From contig JAAZNW010000016.1 of NCBI GenBank assembly GCA_012798065.1, positions 1-48,323 on the forward strand: a stretch of 48,323 nt of DNA. Reading direction: 5' to 3'. The DNA is from Chloroflexota bacterium. GTDB lineage: Bacteria > Chloroflexota > Anaerolineae > Anaerolineales > Anaerolineaceae. The notes under the pieces are model-generated. The model worked only from the letters and a program-made list of their open reading frames with translations. It had not been told where the DNA came from and did not search any database. How positions within the stretch are numbered: position 1 is the first letter of the stretch; every line of letters starts with the position of its first letter. Shown here piece after piece: positions 1-9,600 of the stretch. A program made the translations under genes and the position numbers.

Positions 1-597
1 ATTCCCAATGAATACCCGCTGGATCGGTTGCAGGTGCTGCGCGGGGTGCTGCAGGGCATTTTAATAAGCGGAGGAGGAGATATTGACCCGATGCTTTACC
101 AGGCGAGGCCCGACCCTTACGCGAACAGCATTGTAAAAGAACGAGACGCGTTGGAAAAAGCGCTGGTCGAACTGGCAGTAAAGACGGATTGGCCATTGCT
201 GGGAATTTGCCGCGGGCTGCAAATGTTGAATACCGCGCTTGGCGGAACATTATTCACGGATATTCCCAGACAGTATGACACATCCATCACGCATAACCAG
301 CCCAATGACGTGCCGCCCAACAAACTCATTCACCCGGTAACCATTGAGCCTGCTTCACAGCTGGGCCGGGCGACTGCTTGCAGTGAGCTCAGGGTGAACA
401 GCCGGCATCACCAGGCGGTGAGGGAAACTGGCATAGGGCTGCAGGTGACAGCGCAGGCAAGTGATGGTTTAATAGAAGCAATCGAGCACCCAGGGCAGCG
501 TTTCTGCCTGGGGGTTCAATGGCATCCTGAATCGCTGCAGGCGATGGAAGAACACCGCGCAATTTTCAGGGCATTCCTTCACGCGGCTTCACAATAA
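1..597 (+). CDS. Class-I glutamine amidotransferase / peptidase C26 (gamma-glutamyl-GABA hydrolase-like), 5' partial
   Basis: The reading frame is open from base 1, so the N-terminus lies outside the window. The visible 199 residues carry the C26 hallmarks: an ILISGGGDIDP segment, the nucleophile elbow GICRG with its cysteine followed by LQMLN, and the catalytic His-Glu pair in GVQWHPE. These define the triad of enzymes that hydrolyse gamma-glutamyl amides, such as PuuD-type gamma-glutamyl-gamma-aminobutyrate hydrolase in putrescine breakdown. No other puu gene is visible, so the substrate is uncertain. The stop is followed after 16 bases by murI, which suggests co-transcription. It is a stand-alone amidotransferase domain in what can be seen. 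Confidence 0.85.
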   Translation: MPNEYPLDRLQVLRGVLQGILISGGGDIDPMLYQARPDPYANSIVKERDALEKALVELAVKTDWPLLGICRGLQMLNTALGGTLFTDIPRQYDTSITHNQPNDVPPNKLIHPVTIEPASQLGRATACSELRVNSRHHQAVRETGIGLQVTAQASDGLIEAIEHPGQRFCLGVQWHPESLQAMEEHRAIFRAFLHAASQ

Positions 598-613
598 AAA
601 GGACTTTCGCTGA

Positions 614-1441
614 TTGAATAAATCGCAGCATCTGGTAGGGGTTTTTGATTCGGGAGTGGGCGGGCTAAGCGTTCTGCGTGAGATTCTCACCGCGCTGCCG
701 GCTCAGCCTGTGATCTATTTCGCGGACCAGGCACATGTGCCCTACGGCGGCCGCCAGCTCACAGAAGTGCAGGCGTTTGCCCGCGGCATCACGCAATACC
801 TGCTCAGGCAGGGCGTGGAGCTTATTGTGGTCGCCTGTAATACCGCTTCTGTCGCCGCGCTGCACGCGCTGCGGCAGGAGTTCCCCGCCATTCCATTTGT
901 GGGCATGGAACCTGCTGTCAAACCAGCTGTAGAACAATCTCGCAGCGGCAAGGTCGGCGTGCTGGCTACAGAAGCCACATTTCACACTTCCATGTATGCC
1001 TCGGTGGTTGAACGCTTCGGTCAGGGAATCACTCTCTTTGAAGACCCTTGCCCGGGGCTGGTAGCCCAGGTGGAAAAAGGGGGCCTCAATGGTCCGGCTA
1101 CGCGCCGCATTCTGGAGAGCGCTCTAATCCCAATGATGGAAAAAGGAGTGGATACGATTGTGATGGGCTGCACCCACTATCCTTTTGTGATCCCCCTTAT
1201 TCAACAAATCGTTGGGGAGGAGGTTCGCGTGATCGATCCAGCGCCAGCCATCGCCAGGCAGCTGCGCCGAATGCTGGAAGCGCATAACCTGCTGGTAGAA
1301 GGTCAAGAAGTGAGCGTTCCACGCTTTATCACCTCAGGAAACCCCATCCAGTTTCAAGACGCCCTGTATCTTCTGCTTCAGCAAAAACACCCTGTCGGCA
1401 GGGTCTTCTGGCGAGATGGCGAAGTATGCGAGCGCGCATGA
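614..1441 (+). CDS. murI: Glutamate racemase
   Basis: Interconverts L- and D-glutamate to supply D-Glu for peptidoglycan. The 275 residues match the usual family length. The N-terminal motif FDSGVGGLSV and the two catalytic cysteines in VACNTAS (Cys75) and MGCTHYP (Cys186) are all present, so the enzyme should be active. The start is a TTG, chosen because AAGGA lies about 10 bases upstream and the conserved N-terminus follows directly. Its last bases overlap an upstream ATG of the next frame, but homoserine dehydrogenase probably starts later. It sits in a compact biosynthetic run with hom, folK and folP. Confidence 0.95.
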   Translation: MNKSQHLVGVFDSGVGGLSVLREILTALPAQPVIYFADQAHVPYGGRQLTEVQAFARGITQYLLRQGVELIVVACNTASVAALHALRQEFPAIPFVGMEPAVKPAVEQSRSGKVGVLATEATFHTSMYASVVERFGQGITLFEDPCPGLVAQVEKGGLNGPATRRILESALIPMMEKGVDTIVMGCTHYPFVIPLIQQIVGEEVRVIDPAPAIARQLRRMLEAHNLLVEGQEVSVPRFITSGNPIQFQDALYLLLQQKHPVGRVFWRDGEVCERA

Positions 1442-1469
1442 AGACCCGGCGAATGCACAGGAGCCGCGA

Positions 1470-2501
1470 ATGGAAGTGATCCGGGTGGCGCTTGTGGGGT
1501 TTGGTCACGTCGGCCAGGCGCTGATGGCATTGCTGGAAAGCAAACAAGAGCGCTTGCGGGCTGAATTTGGTTTTTCGACCCGGGTGACAGGTATCGCCAC
1601 CGGGCACCATGGGGTGGCCATTGACCCCGAAGGGATTGACACCCCGCAGGCGCTGCGCTGCGCGCAAAAAGGGCAAGCTATCAGCGCGCTATCTGCAGTT
1701 CCAGCCCCCGCATCGGTGCCAGATTTCATCGCCAGCGTCCCGGCGGATGTGCTGTTTGAAAACTCGCCGGTCAACCACCAAAGCGGTCAGCCTGCCGTCG
1801 GCTACCTGCGCGCCGCCCTGGAGCGCGGCATGCACGCCGTCACCGCCAACAAAGGCCCGGTCGTGCACGCTTACACAGAGCTGACCCGCCTGGCAGCGCA
1901 AAAACAACGCCGCTTCCTGTTTGAATCCGCCGTCATGGATGGCGCGCCTATCTTTTCACTCTTCCGTGGAGCGCTGCCCGCGGTCGAACTGCAAGGTTTT
2001 CAAGGTATTCTCAACTCCTGCACAAACCTGCTGCTGGAAATGATGGAAAGCGGGCGGACATTTGAGGAAGCGGTCGCGTACGGGCGGTCCATTGGTATAA
2101 CCGAGACCGATCCAAGCGCGGATATTGACGGCTGGGATGCCGCCATCAAGATTGCCGCCCTTGCCACGGTGCTGATGGGCAGACCTCTCAAACCAGCTGA
2201 GGTACAGCGCGAAGGCATCAGGGGCATCACTCCAGAGATGATCCAAGAAGCGCTGGCGGCGGGAGAACGCTGGAAACTGGTGTGTACCGCCCGCGTTCAA
2301 AATGGCGCGCTTGAAGCTCGTGTCGCCCCGCAGCGCGTCAGTCCATCGAGCCCTCTGTACAGTATCAACGGCACCAGTTCGTTCGTGCAGTTCCAAATGG
2401 ATACGCTGCCCGGGCTGGGCATTCTGGAAAGCAACCCCGGACCGGAAACCACCGCGTATGGGCTGCTGGCAGACCTGATTAACGCGCTGCGCGGCGGCTG
2501 A
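1470..2501 (+). CDS. hom: Homoserine dehydrogenase
   Basis: Reduces aspartate semialdehyde to homoserine, the branch point to threonine and methionine. The N-terminus has the dinucleotide-binding glycine motif VGFGHVG (residues 9-15), and the middle has GITETDPSADIDGWDAAIK, the substrate-binding signature of the family. The 343-residue product is the short form and lacks a C-terminal ACT regulatory domain. An upstream in-frame ATG at 1416 exists, but the ATG at 1470 has AGGAG 6 bases before it and gives the conserved start, so it is preferred. The gene follows murI closely. Confidence 0.93.
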   Translation: MEVIRVALVGFGHVGQALMALLESKQERLRAEFGFSTRVTGIATGHHGVAIDPEGIDTPQALRCAQKGQAISALSAVPAPASVPDFIASVPADVLFENSPVNHQSGQPAVGYLRAALERGMHAVTANKGPVVHAYTELTRLAAQKQRRFLFESAVMDGAPIFSLFRGALPAVELQGFQGILNSCTNLLLEMMESGRTFEEAVAYGRSIGITETDPSADIDGWDAAIKIAALATVLMGRPLKPAEVQREGIRGITPEMIQEALAAGERWKLVCTARVQNGALEARVAPQRVSPSSPLYSINGTSSFVQFQMDTLPGLGILESNPGPETTAYGLLADLINALRGG

Positions 2502-2519
2502 AAGGAACACAGGCGCGCA

Positions 2520-3011
2520 ATGGCAAAAAAAGAGACCGTCTATATCGCGCTAGGCTCAAATTTAGGCGACCGCGCAGAGTTTTTATACCGCGCCCGCCAG
2601 TTACTATCCGAATTTATCACCGAAATGCACTGCTCCCGCCTGTACCAGACACCTCCCTGGGGTGTGCTCGAACAGCCACTTTTCTTGAATCAGGTACTGC
2701 GCGGAGACACCACCCTCCCGCCATTGAAACTGCTCGACAGCCTGAAGAACATCGAAAAACACCTGGGCAGAAAAACCACCCTGCGCTTTGGGCCGCGCGT
2801 GATCGATCTGGATATTTTGCTCTATGGAGAACGGGTGATCCGCTCTGCCCGCCTGCAGGTGCCGCATCCGCGTATGTTTGAACGGGCGTTCGTGATGCTC
2901 CCACTGGCAGAGCTCTCTCCTGACCTGATCATTCCCGGCAGCGGTAAATCCGTCAACCAGGTGCTGTCCAGCCTGGATACAACTGGCATCTCGCTTTTTC
3001 CATCTTCGTGA
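2520..3011 (+). CDS. folK: 6-hydroxymethyl-7,8-dihydropterin pyrophosphokinase
   Basis: Transfers pyrophosphate from ATP to hydroxymethyl-dihydropterin, the step before dihydropteroate synthase. The 163 residues are the normal length. YIALGSNLGDR (residues 8-18), the Q-rich LNQV segment and RFGPRVIDLDILLYG (the HPPK signature with the metal-binding DxD) are intact. AAGGA lies upstream of the ATG, partly in the end of hom. The next gene, folP, follows directly, so the two consecutive folate steps are adjacent. Confidence 0.95.
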   Translation: MAKKETVYIALGSNLGDRAEFLYRARQLLSEFITEMHCSRLYQTPPWGVLEQPLFLNQVLRGDTTLPPLKLLDSLKNIEKHLGRKTTLRFGPRVIDLDILLYGERVIRSARLQVPHPRMFERAFVMLPLAELSPDLIIPGSGKSVNQVLSSLDTTGISLFPSS

Positions 3012-3037
3012 CGCCAGCACCCGAGAACGAGGGAAAA

Positions 3038-3916
3038 ATGCGCCAACAAACCCTTCCAGAATTCGGTAAGAAAACGTATATCATGGGCATTCTCAACGTC
3101 ACCCCCGATAGTTTTTCAGGTGACGGTTTGCTCTCACAGCCCGACACCGTACGCGCCGCGTTAGAGCAGGCGCAGCGCTTCATTGAAGCCGGCGCGGATA
3201 TTCTGGACATCGGCGGCGAAAGCACGCGCCCCGGCGCGGAGGCTGTGAATGAGGCAGAAGAGCTGGCTCGTGTCATCCCGGTGATCGAGGCTATCAGGAG
3301 TTCAGGCGTTGAAGTGCTGCTCTCCATTGATACCTATAAAGCGCCTGTGGCAGCGGCAGCATTGGAAAAAGGCGCAGATTGGATCAACGATGTATGGGGG
3401 CTGCGCGCTGACCCGCTGATGGCTGCAACCGCTGCCCGTTATCAGGCTCCCATCATTCTCATGCACAACCGCAGCAAGCCAGCCAACGCCCAGTTGCAAC
3501 AGCGGCTTGGCGGACGCTATATCGGCATCGAATATGCCAATCTTCTGCAAGATATCTGCGCCGAACTGCTGGAGAGCGTGACGCTGGCGCGCGCGGCAGG
3601 AGTCGATGACCGGCGAATCATCCTCGACCCCGGGATCGGATTTGGGAAAACCGTGGAGCAAAACCTGGAGCTGGTGAACCGCCTGGGTGAGATCAAAGCC
3701 CTGGGCTATCCGCTGCTGCTGGGGGCTTCTCGTAAATCTTTCATCGGTTACACGCTGGACCTGTCACCTGTGGAAAGGGTGGAGGGCACGGCCGCGGTAT
3801 GCGCCATTGGCATTGCCCGCGGGGCGGATATTATCCGCGTGCACGATGTTGAAGTGATGGCGCGAGTGGCGCGCATGACTGATGCGCTGGTTCGCCCGCG
3901 TGGATCGCCATCCTGA
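3038..3916 (+). CDS. folP: Dihydropteroate synthase
   Basis: Condenses hydroxymethyl-dihydropterin pyrophosphate with p-aminobenzoate, the sulfonamide target. The signatures MGILNVTPDSFSGDG (residues 16-30) and DIGGESTRPGAE are present, as are the later LDPGIGFGK and LLGASRKSFIG segments that line the pterin and phosphate site. A GTG at 3008 overlapping the folK stop is possible. The ATG at 3038 has GAGGG 5-6 bases upstream and gives the usual short N-terminus, so it is chosen; the product is 292 residues. Confidence 0.93.
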   Translation: MRQQTLPEFGKKTYIMGILNVTPDSFSGDGLLSQPDTVRAALEQAQRFIEAGADILDIGGESTRPGAEAVNEAEELARVIPVIEAIRSSGVEVLLSIDTYKAPVAAAALEKGADWINDVWGLRADPLMAATAARYQAPIILMHNRSKPANAQLQQRLGGRYIGIEYANLLQDICAELLESVTLARAAGVDDRRIILDPGIGFGKTVEQNLELVNRLGEIKALGYPLLLGASRKSFIGYTLDLSPVERVEGTAAVCAIGIARGADIIRVHDVEVMARVARMTDALVRPRGSPS

Positions 3917-4008
3917 CAGCGCAATGCACCTGGGCAGCGGGGCGGGAAGTCGATCTGCGTAATTGGGGTAAAATAATCTCATCTGCCAGGAAGGGATAAG
4001 GAAAAGTC

Positions 4009-4728
4009 ATGCGCATCTCGATCATCATTCCAGTCTATAACGAAGAAAAAACCATCTCGCAGGTGTTGGACCTGGTGCTGGAAAAAGTGCGCAACCTTGG
4101 AGAAGTGATCATCATTGATGATGGCTCGAAAGACAACACCGGTCAGATCAGCCGCGATTACGAAGCCCGGAATCCCCTGGTGCATTATTACCAGCAGCCC
4201 CGCAACATGGGAAAGACAGAAGCACTGAAAGAAGGGTTCAAACGATCCAACGGTGAAATCGTCATCGTGCAAGACGCTGATCTGGAATACGACCCGGCAG
4301 AAATTAATGATGTGGTCGCCCCCATCCAAGAAGACAAGGCGGATGTTGTGCTGGGCTCGCGTTTCCTGGTGCGCCGCGCCTCGCGCTCGTTGTACTTCCG
4401 TCACTACATGGCCAACAGGCTCATCACATTCCTTTCTAATCTATTTACCGACCTTAACCTCACGGATGTAGAAACCTGCTATAAAGCCTTCCGCGGAGAC
4501 ATCATCCGCAATATGGTCATCACTTCGACCGGTTTCGGTTTCGAAGTGGAAGTGGTGGCGAAGGTAGCCAAGTTGAAGTGCCGTGTGTATGAAGTGCCCA
4601 TCTCTTATTACGGTCGGACTTACGAAGAGGGTAAAAAGATCAACGCCACAGACGGCTTGATGGCGTTGTGGTACATCATCAAGTACAACGTCTTCACCAG
4701 TAAAAAGTCCTCTTTCAGAAAATCATAG
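4009..4728 (+). CDS. Glycosyltransferase family 2 (dolichyl/polyprenyl-phosphate sugar synthase-like)
   Basis: A 239-residue GT-A fold transferase. It begins RISIIIPVYNEEKTI, has the nucleotide-binding IIIDDGSKDNT, the metal-binding DADLEYDP, and then LGSRF with a C-terminal region typical of DPM1-like enzymes that load a sugar onto a polyprenyl phosphate. No C-terminal membrane helices are evident, so it is probably a peripheral membrane enzyme. The start has AAGGGATAAGGA upstream. A TAAAAT hexamer at 3969-3974 is a possible -10. The donor sugar cannot be told from sequence. Confidence 0.85.
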   Translation: MRISIIIPVYNEEKTISQVLDLVLEKVRNLGEVIIIDDGSKDNTGQISRDYEARNPLVHYYQQPRNMGKTEALKEGFKRSNGEIVIVQDADLEYDPAEINDVVAPIQEDKADVVLGSRFLVRRASRSLYFRHYMANRLITFLSNLFTDLNLTDVETCYKAFRGDIIRNMVITSTGFGFEVEVVAKVAKLKCRVYEVPISYYGRTYEEGKKINATDGLMALWYIIKYNVFTSKKSSFRKS

Positions 4729-4745
4729 GACTGTTGTCCTTTTTT
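4727..4745 (+). terminator. Short intrinsic terminator after the glycosyltransferase
   Basis: The arms AGGAC and GTCCT enclose a TGTT loop and run straight into a T tract. The hairpin overlaps the TAG stop codon of the glycosyltransferase. The stem is only 5 bp, so efficiency may be modest. A second weak hairpin (ACCCGG at 4779, CCGGGT at 4797, then TTTC) follows. Confidence 0.45.
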
Positions 4746-4835
4746 CACACCCTGCTTGTACACCAGCCGTATCCTATAACCCGGGAAGGTGGCTGACCGG
4801 GTTTTCTTCCTGGGTCAGGGGGCTGCGGGAAAAAG

Positions 4836-4841
4836 TATAAT
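4836..4841 (+). promoter_or_regulatory. Probable -10 element for lpd
   Basis: A perfect TATAAT lies 29 bases before the lpd ATG, in a short A-rich stretch. No convincing -35 hexamer is seen at the right distance. Confidence 0.35.
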
Positions 4842-4870
4842 CAACTCATCAACCAACGAGGAGTGTCACC

Positions 4871-6268
4871 ATGGAAGAGTATGACGTTATTGTGATTGGC
4901 GCCGGTCCCGGGGGGTACACCGCCGCCATACGGTCTGCGCAATTGGGTAAAAAGACCGCCATCATTGACAGGCGCTGGCTGGGCGGTGTGTGCCTGAACG
5001 TGGGCTGCATTCCATCGAAATCCTTGCTCAAGAACGCGGATGTAGCGCTAACTTTGCGCGAACGCGGGCGAGAATTTGGCTTTTCAATGGATAACCTGCA
5101 GCTGGATTTTACCTCCGCCGTTAAACGCAGCCGCCAGGTTTCAGACAGGCTCACACGCGGCGTGGCTTATTTAATGAAGAAGAACAATATCACCGTGTAC
5201 ATGGGAGAAGCCAGGTTTAGCTCTCGTGAAAGCGTCACCCTTACCGGGAAGGACGGCACCGCGCAGGAATTGAAAGCCAGGGATTTTATCATTGCCACGG
5301 GCAGCACACCTTTTTCTCTCCCAGGCGTGAACATTGACGGTGTTAAGGTACTGACCTATCAAGAAGCCATCTTGCAGGAGAAACTGCCGCAATCCGTGGT
5401 GATCATCGGAGCAGGCGCTATCGGCCTGGAATTCGCCACCATCTGGAACGCCTACGGCAGCAAGGTCACGTTGGTGGAGATGCTGCCGCGGATTGCGCCG
5501 CTGGAAGACGAAGAGATCAGCGCGGAACTGGCTAAAACCTTTTCAAAACGCGGTATCACCTGCCTGACCGAAACCCGGGTATTGGCTGTTGAAACAACTC
5601 CCGGTGGCGTGCGGGTGAGCACCAGCGGTCAAAATGGCGAAAGCGTCATCGAAGCCGAGCAAGCACTGGTGGCGATCGGGTTTAAACCCAACAGCCAGAA
5701 CCTTGGGTTAGAAGAAATAGGTGTGGAATTGACAGAGCGCAAGCACATCAGGGTAAATGATCAACTCACCACCAGCGTGCCCAATATCTGGGCGGTGGGC
5801 GATGTCACCGGTAAACTGCTGCTGGCCCACGTGGCTTCTGCCCAGGGCATCCGCTGTGCTGAAGCGCTGGCCGGGTTGGCGGTTACACCCCTGGATTACA
5901 CCATGATCCCGCGGGCAACCTATTCTCACCCGCAGGTGGCATCTTTTGGCTATACCGAAACCCAGGCGCGCGCGCTCGGTAAAACAGTGAAGATAGGGAA
6001 ATTCCCCTTCCAGCCAAATGGTAAAGCCCTGGGTCTCGGTGATTAAGGCGGGTTTGCCAAGCTGGTGGTGGATGAACACAGTGGTCATCTTCTTGGCGCC
6101 CATCTCATCGGCCCGGAGGTCTCTGAATTGCTGCCAGAGTTAACCCTGGCTCAGCTGAACGGATTGACAGCAGGCGATATCGCCCGTAACGTCCATGCCC
6201 ACCCCACGTTAAGCGAAGTGTTGATGGAAGCCGCCGAAATGGTCGAGGGGAAAGCCATTCATATTTGA
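4871..6268 (+). pseudogene. lpdA: Dihydrolipoyl dehydrogenase interrupted by an in-frame TAA
   Basis: The E3 flavoprotein of 2-oxoacid dehydrogenase and glycine-cleavage complexes. The first 391 codons give the FAD motif GAGPGG, the redox disulfide in GGVCLNVGCIPSK, the NAD-binding GAGAIGLEFA and the second FAD motif AVGDVTG. Codon 392 (6044-6046) is TAA, and the same frame then continues without interruption through the dimerisation domain to TGA at 6266-6268, including the catalytic HAHPTLSE segment. The full frame, 465 codons plus stop, is the normal family length. A truncated product would lack the active-site His-Glu and most of the dimer interface. The flanking sequence is otherwise well conserved, so this is a very recent nonsense mutation, a base-call error or a recoded stop. 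GAGGAG precedes the ATG. Confidence 0.85.
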
Positions 6269-6336
6269 TAGAAATCGGATGGTGTGACGCTCAGCACGGA
6301 TAGAAAAACCAGATTACAGGATTATCGGGAGGAACA

Positions 6337-6615
6337 GTGTACACAGACCAGGACATTACCAACCTCGTTACTCGTGTTGCCCTAATTGAAAAAGAGCTGG
6401 AGAAACCGCCAGCCAGCCGTCAGTCCATGCCCGAGCTGGGTATCCTTTCCAGCAATTTTCTCACCCGCGCCTTTTCAGTGTGGGGCTTGTACTTCGTGGC
6501 GAATTTGCTCATCGGTATTGTCTTCGGTTGTATCTTCGTCGCTATAGGGTTGGCCCTTGGCGCCAGCTTTACTGACATCCTGCAGCATATACTGAAAGGC
6601 GTTCCACTGAGCTGA
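6337..6615 (+). CDS. Small membrane protein of unknown function
   Basis: 92 residues starting at GTG, with GGGAGG a few bases upstream that decides the start. The N-terminal third is hydrophilic (residues 1-45, possibly a short helix around VTRVALIEKELEK). The rest is a long hydrophobic stretch, WGLYFVANLLIGIVFG followed by CIFVAIGLALGA, enough for one or two membrane helices. I do not recognise a family. It lies between lpd and secA with its own good ribosome-binding site. Confidence 0.65.
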   Translation: MYTDQDITNLVTRVALIEKELEKPPASRQSMPELGILSSNFLTRAFSVWGLYFVANLLIGIVFGCIFVAIGLALGASFTDILQHILKGVPLS

Positions 6616-6630
6616 AACGAAAATACCCTA

Positions 6631-6639
6631 TGCTATAAT
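6631..6639 (+). promoter_or_regulatory. Extended -10 promoter for secA
   Basis: TGCTATAAT is a perfect extended -10 (TGn plus TATAAT), 25 bases before the secA ATG at 6665. The -35 region is poor, as expected for extended -10 promoters. Confidence 0.5.
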
Positions 6640-6664
6640 CACCTCCTGACTGGAAGAGGTGAAC

Positions 6665-9600
6665 ATGGTCTTACAAAAAATTGCCCGTGTCTTTGGGGGT
6701 GACCCTCACAAGCGCGAAATTGAACATCTCTCGCAGATCGTCGACGAAATCAACCAGCTCGAAACGGTCTTCGAGGGCCTGAGCAGCGATGCCCTGAATC
6801 ATAAAACAAGCGAATTCAAGCAACGGTTGGCAGAAGGCGAGTCGCTGGATGACCTGCTGCCAGAAGCCTTTGCTGCTGTCCGCGAAGCCAGCAAGCGCAC
6901 GCTCGGGCTGCGCCATTACGATATTCAAATGATAGGCGGTATGACCCTGCATCACGGCAAGATAGCGGAAATGCGCACCGGTGAAGGGAAAACCCTGGTC
7001 GCCACGCTGCCGTTATACCTTAACGCGCTCACCGGGGCCAGCGTTCACCTGGTAACAGTGAACGATTATCTTGCACGCCGTGACGCGCGTTGGATGGCTC
7101 CGGTGTACAACCTGCTGGGGCTAAAAGTGGGTGTGCTGCAGATGGCTGCCCGCACAGAAAATGGTCGCAAAGCCTTTTTAGTGGACCTGGAAAAACCCAA
7201 CGCGCGCGAAGACTTGCACATGCTCGCGCTGGTAGACCGGGGTGAAGCCTACAAAGCGGATATCGTCTACGGCACCAACAGCGAATTCGGTTTTGATTAC
7301 CTGCGCGACAACCTGACCATGAGCCTGGAAGAACGTGTGCAGCGAGGGCATTATTATGCCATTGTGGATGAAGTTGACAACATCCTGATCGATGAAGCCC
7401 GCACACCGTTGATCATTTCGGGACCGGCGTCAGATGAAACGGAAGACTATGTGCGTATGGCGCAGGTGGTGCGCGCCCTCAACCCCGAAGATATCGAGGT
7501 TAACGAGAAAGACCACCAGGTTTCGCTGACTGAAATTGGCGACGCCCACGTGGAAGAGATACTCAACCAGCCATTGCGCAACCCTGACCGACCTGAAGAT
7601 ATCAGCCCGGAACAGGCGCGGTTGCTGGGTTACCTGGAGCAGGCGCTGCGTGCCCAGCACCTGTTCAGACGCAACAAGGATTATATCGTCCAGGGCGGTA
7701 AGGTCATCATCGTGGACGAATTCACCGGCAGGCTTATGCCCGGCAGGCGCTGGTCTGAAGGGCTGCACCAGGCTATGGAGGCGAAAGAAGGCGTCAAGGT
7801 TGAACCTGAAAATGTGACCTACGCCACCATCACCATTCAGAACTACTTCCGCATGTACGAAAAACTGGCCGGCATGACCGGAACCGCCCTGACCGAAGCC
7901 GAGGAATTTTCGAAGATCTATAAGCTGGAAGTGCTGCCCATTCCCATGAACCTGGAATACGTGGCCGCCCAGCAAGACAGCCCGCTGACCGTGGTGGAGA
8001 CCCGCGACCGGCAAAATTACCCCCTGCAGTATTACAGCAAGAAGGATGACCCTCATCACGAAGCGGTTTTTTGGCGTCGTCAGGACTTTCCTGACCTGGT
8101 TTACCGCACCGAAGAGGGTAAACTGCGAGCGATTGTCGCAGAAATCATCCATTATTACGCCATTGGTCGGCCGCAACTGGTGGGCACGACCTCCGTGGAA
8201 CATTCTGAACGGCTTTCACAGCGGCTCAGCGCTGAATCGGTGCGCCGCCTGGCACAAACCCTGGTCATCCGCGATGCCTGGCTGGAAAAGTTCAATAAAT
8301 CAGCCGAAATCGAGATCACCGAACTGCAATTTCTCAACCGCCCCTTGCATGAGCTCAATGTGGCGGAAATGCGCCCGCTCGCCCGACAGGCGGGGCTTTC
8401 TTCGATCAACCCAGAAGACCCTGATTTGTTGGAACGCCTGCTCAAGGTAATGGACCTGGAGGTGCCCCACAAAGAGCGCGTGCTTGAAGTATTAAAAGGC
8501 GGCGTACCGCACCAGGTATTGAACGCGCGCAAACATGATGAAGAATCTCAGATCATCGCCAAAGCCGGCGCTTTTGGCTCGGTGACCATCGCCACCAATA
8601 TGGCAGGCCGTGGAGTGGATATCAAGCTCGGCGGTGAACTGAACGAGGAAGTGCTGGCCGACGTGATCCGCGTGCTGGAGAAGGCCGGTGTGGCAGATCC
8701 CTACGATTTGAACAACGATACCCGCCGCGGTGAACTGGAAAAACTTACGCTCGAGGATTACGGCATCTACGAGGAGTCGGTAAATACCTTTATTCGTTAC
8801 CTTGAGGATATGAAGCGCGTGCGCGCACTGGGTGGTTTGCACGTCATCGGCTCAGAAAGGCACGAGGCGCGGCGCATCGATAATCAGCTGCGCGGCCGCG
8901 CCGCCCGCCAGGGAGACCCGGGATCTTCACGTTTTTACCTATCCCTGGAGGATGAGTTGATGCGCCTGTTCGGTGGCGCGCAAATGGAAGGGTTGATGAC
9001 CCGCATGAAGGTCGATCCAAGCCTGCCCATTGAGAGCGGTTTGCTCGGCCGCATGGTGGAACAGGCGCAGGAGCGTGTGGAAGGCAACAACTTTGATGTG
9101 CGAAAGCACCTGTTGGAATACGACGATGTGCTCAATTCGCAGCGCAAGCGCATTTACGCCGAACGCAACCGCGCCTTCGAAAAAGAGAGCCTGCATGAAG
9201 ACGTGCTTGAAATTCTGCGCACAGAAATCAACGAACGCATCCCAGCCGCGCTGAAAGATGAAGAAGGTCCATGGAAGTTATTGAGTTACCTGGAAGAAGT
9301 ACAGCCTTCCATGGTTTTTGAAGCAGAAGGCATCCGCACGCCTTCCTACACCATTCGCCTGATCGTTGATGAACTGCAACGGCGTATCAACGGTCAAACC
9401 GATGACAGCAATATTAAAGACCAGATCATAGAAATCACTGAAAAAGCGCTGCAAGCTGAAAACGAGCATATCCTGAACGCCACCAGCCTGTTGCTTCAGA
9501 AAACGGAAGAAACCATCGATCAGCTCACCGCTGAGCGGCTGGAAAGCGTGGATGCCATTTTCGATGGGCTCGGTGGCAGCCGCGGAGAAGAAGAAGCGCC

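Noticed and set aside
1416-1469. Earlier ATG for homoserine dehydrogenase overlapping murI
   Set aside because: It adds 18 non-conserved residues and has no ribosome-binding site, unlike the ATG at 1470.
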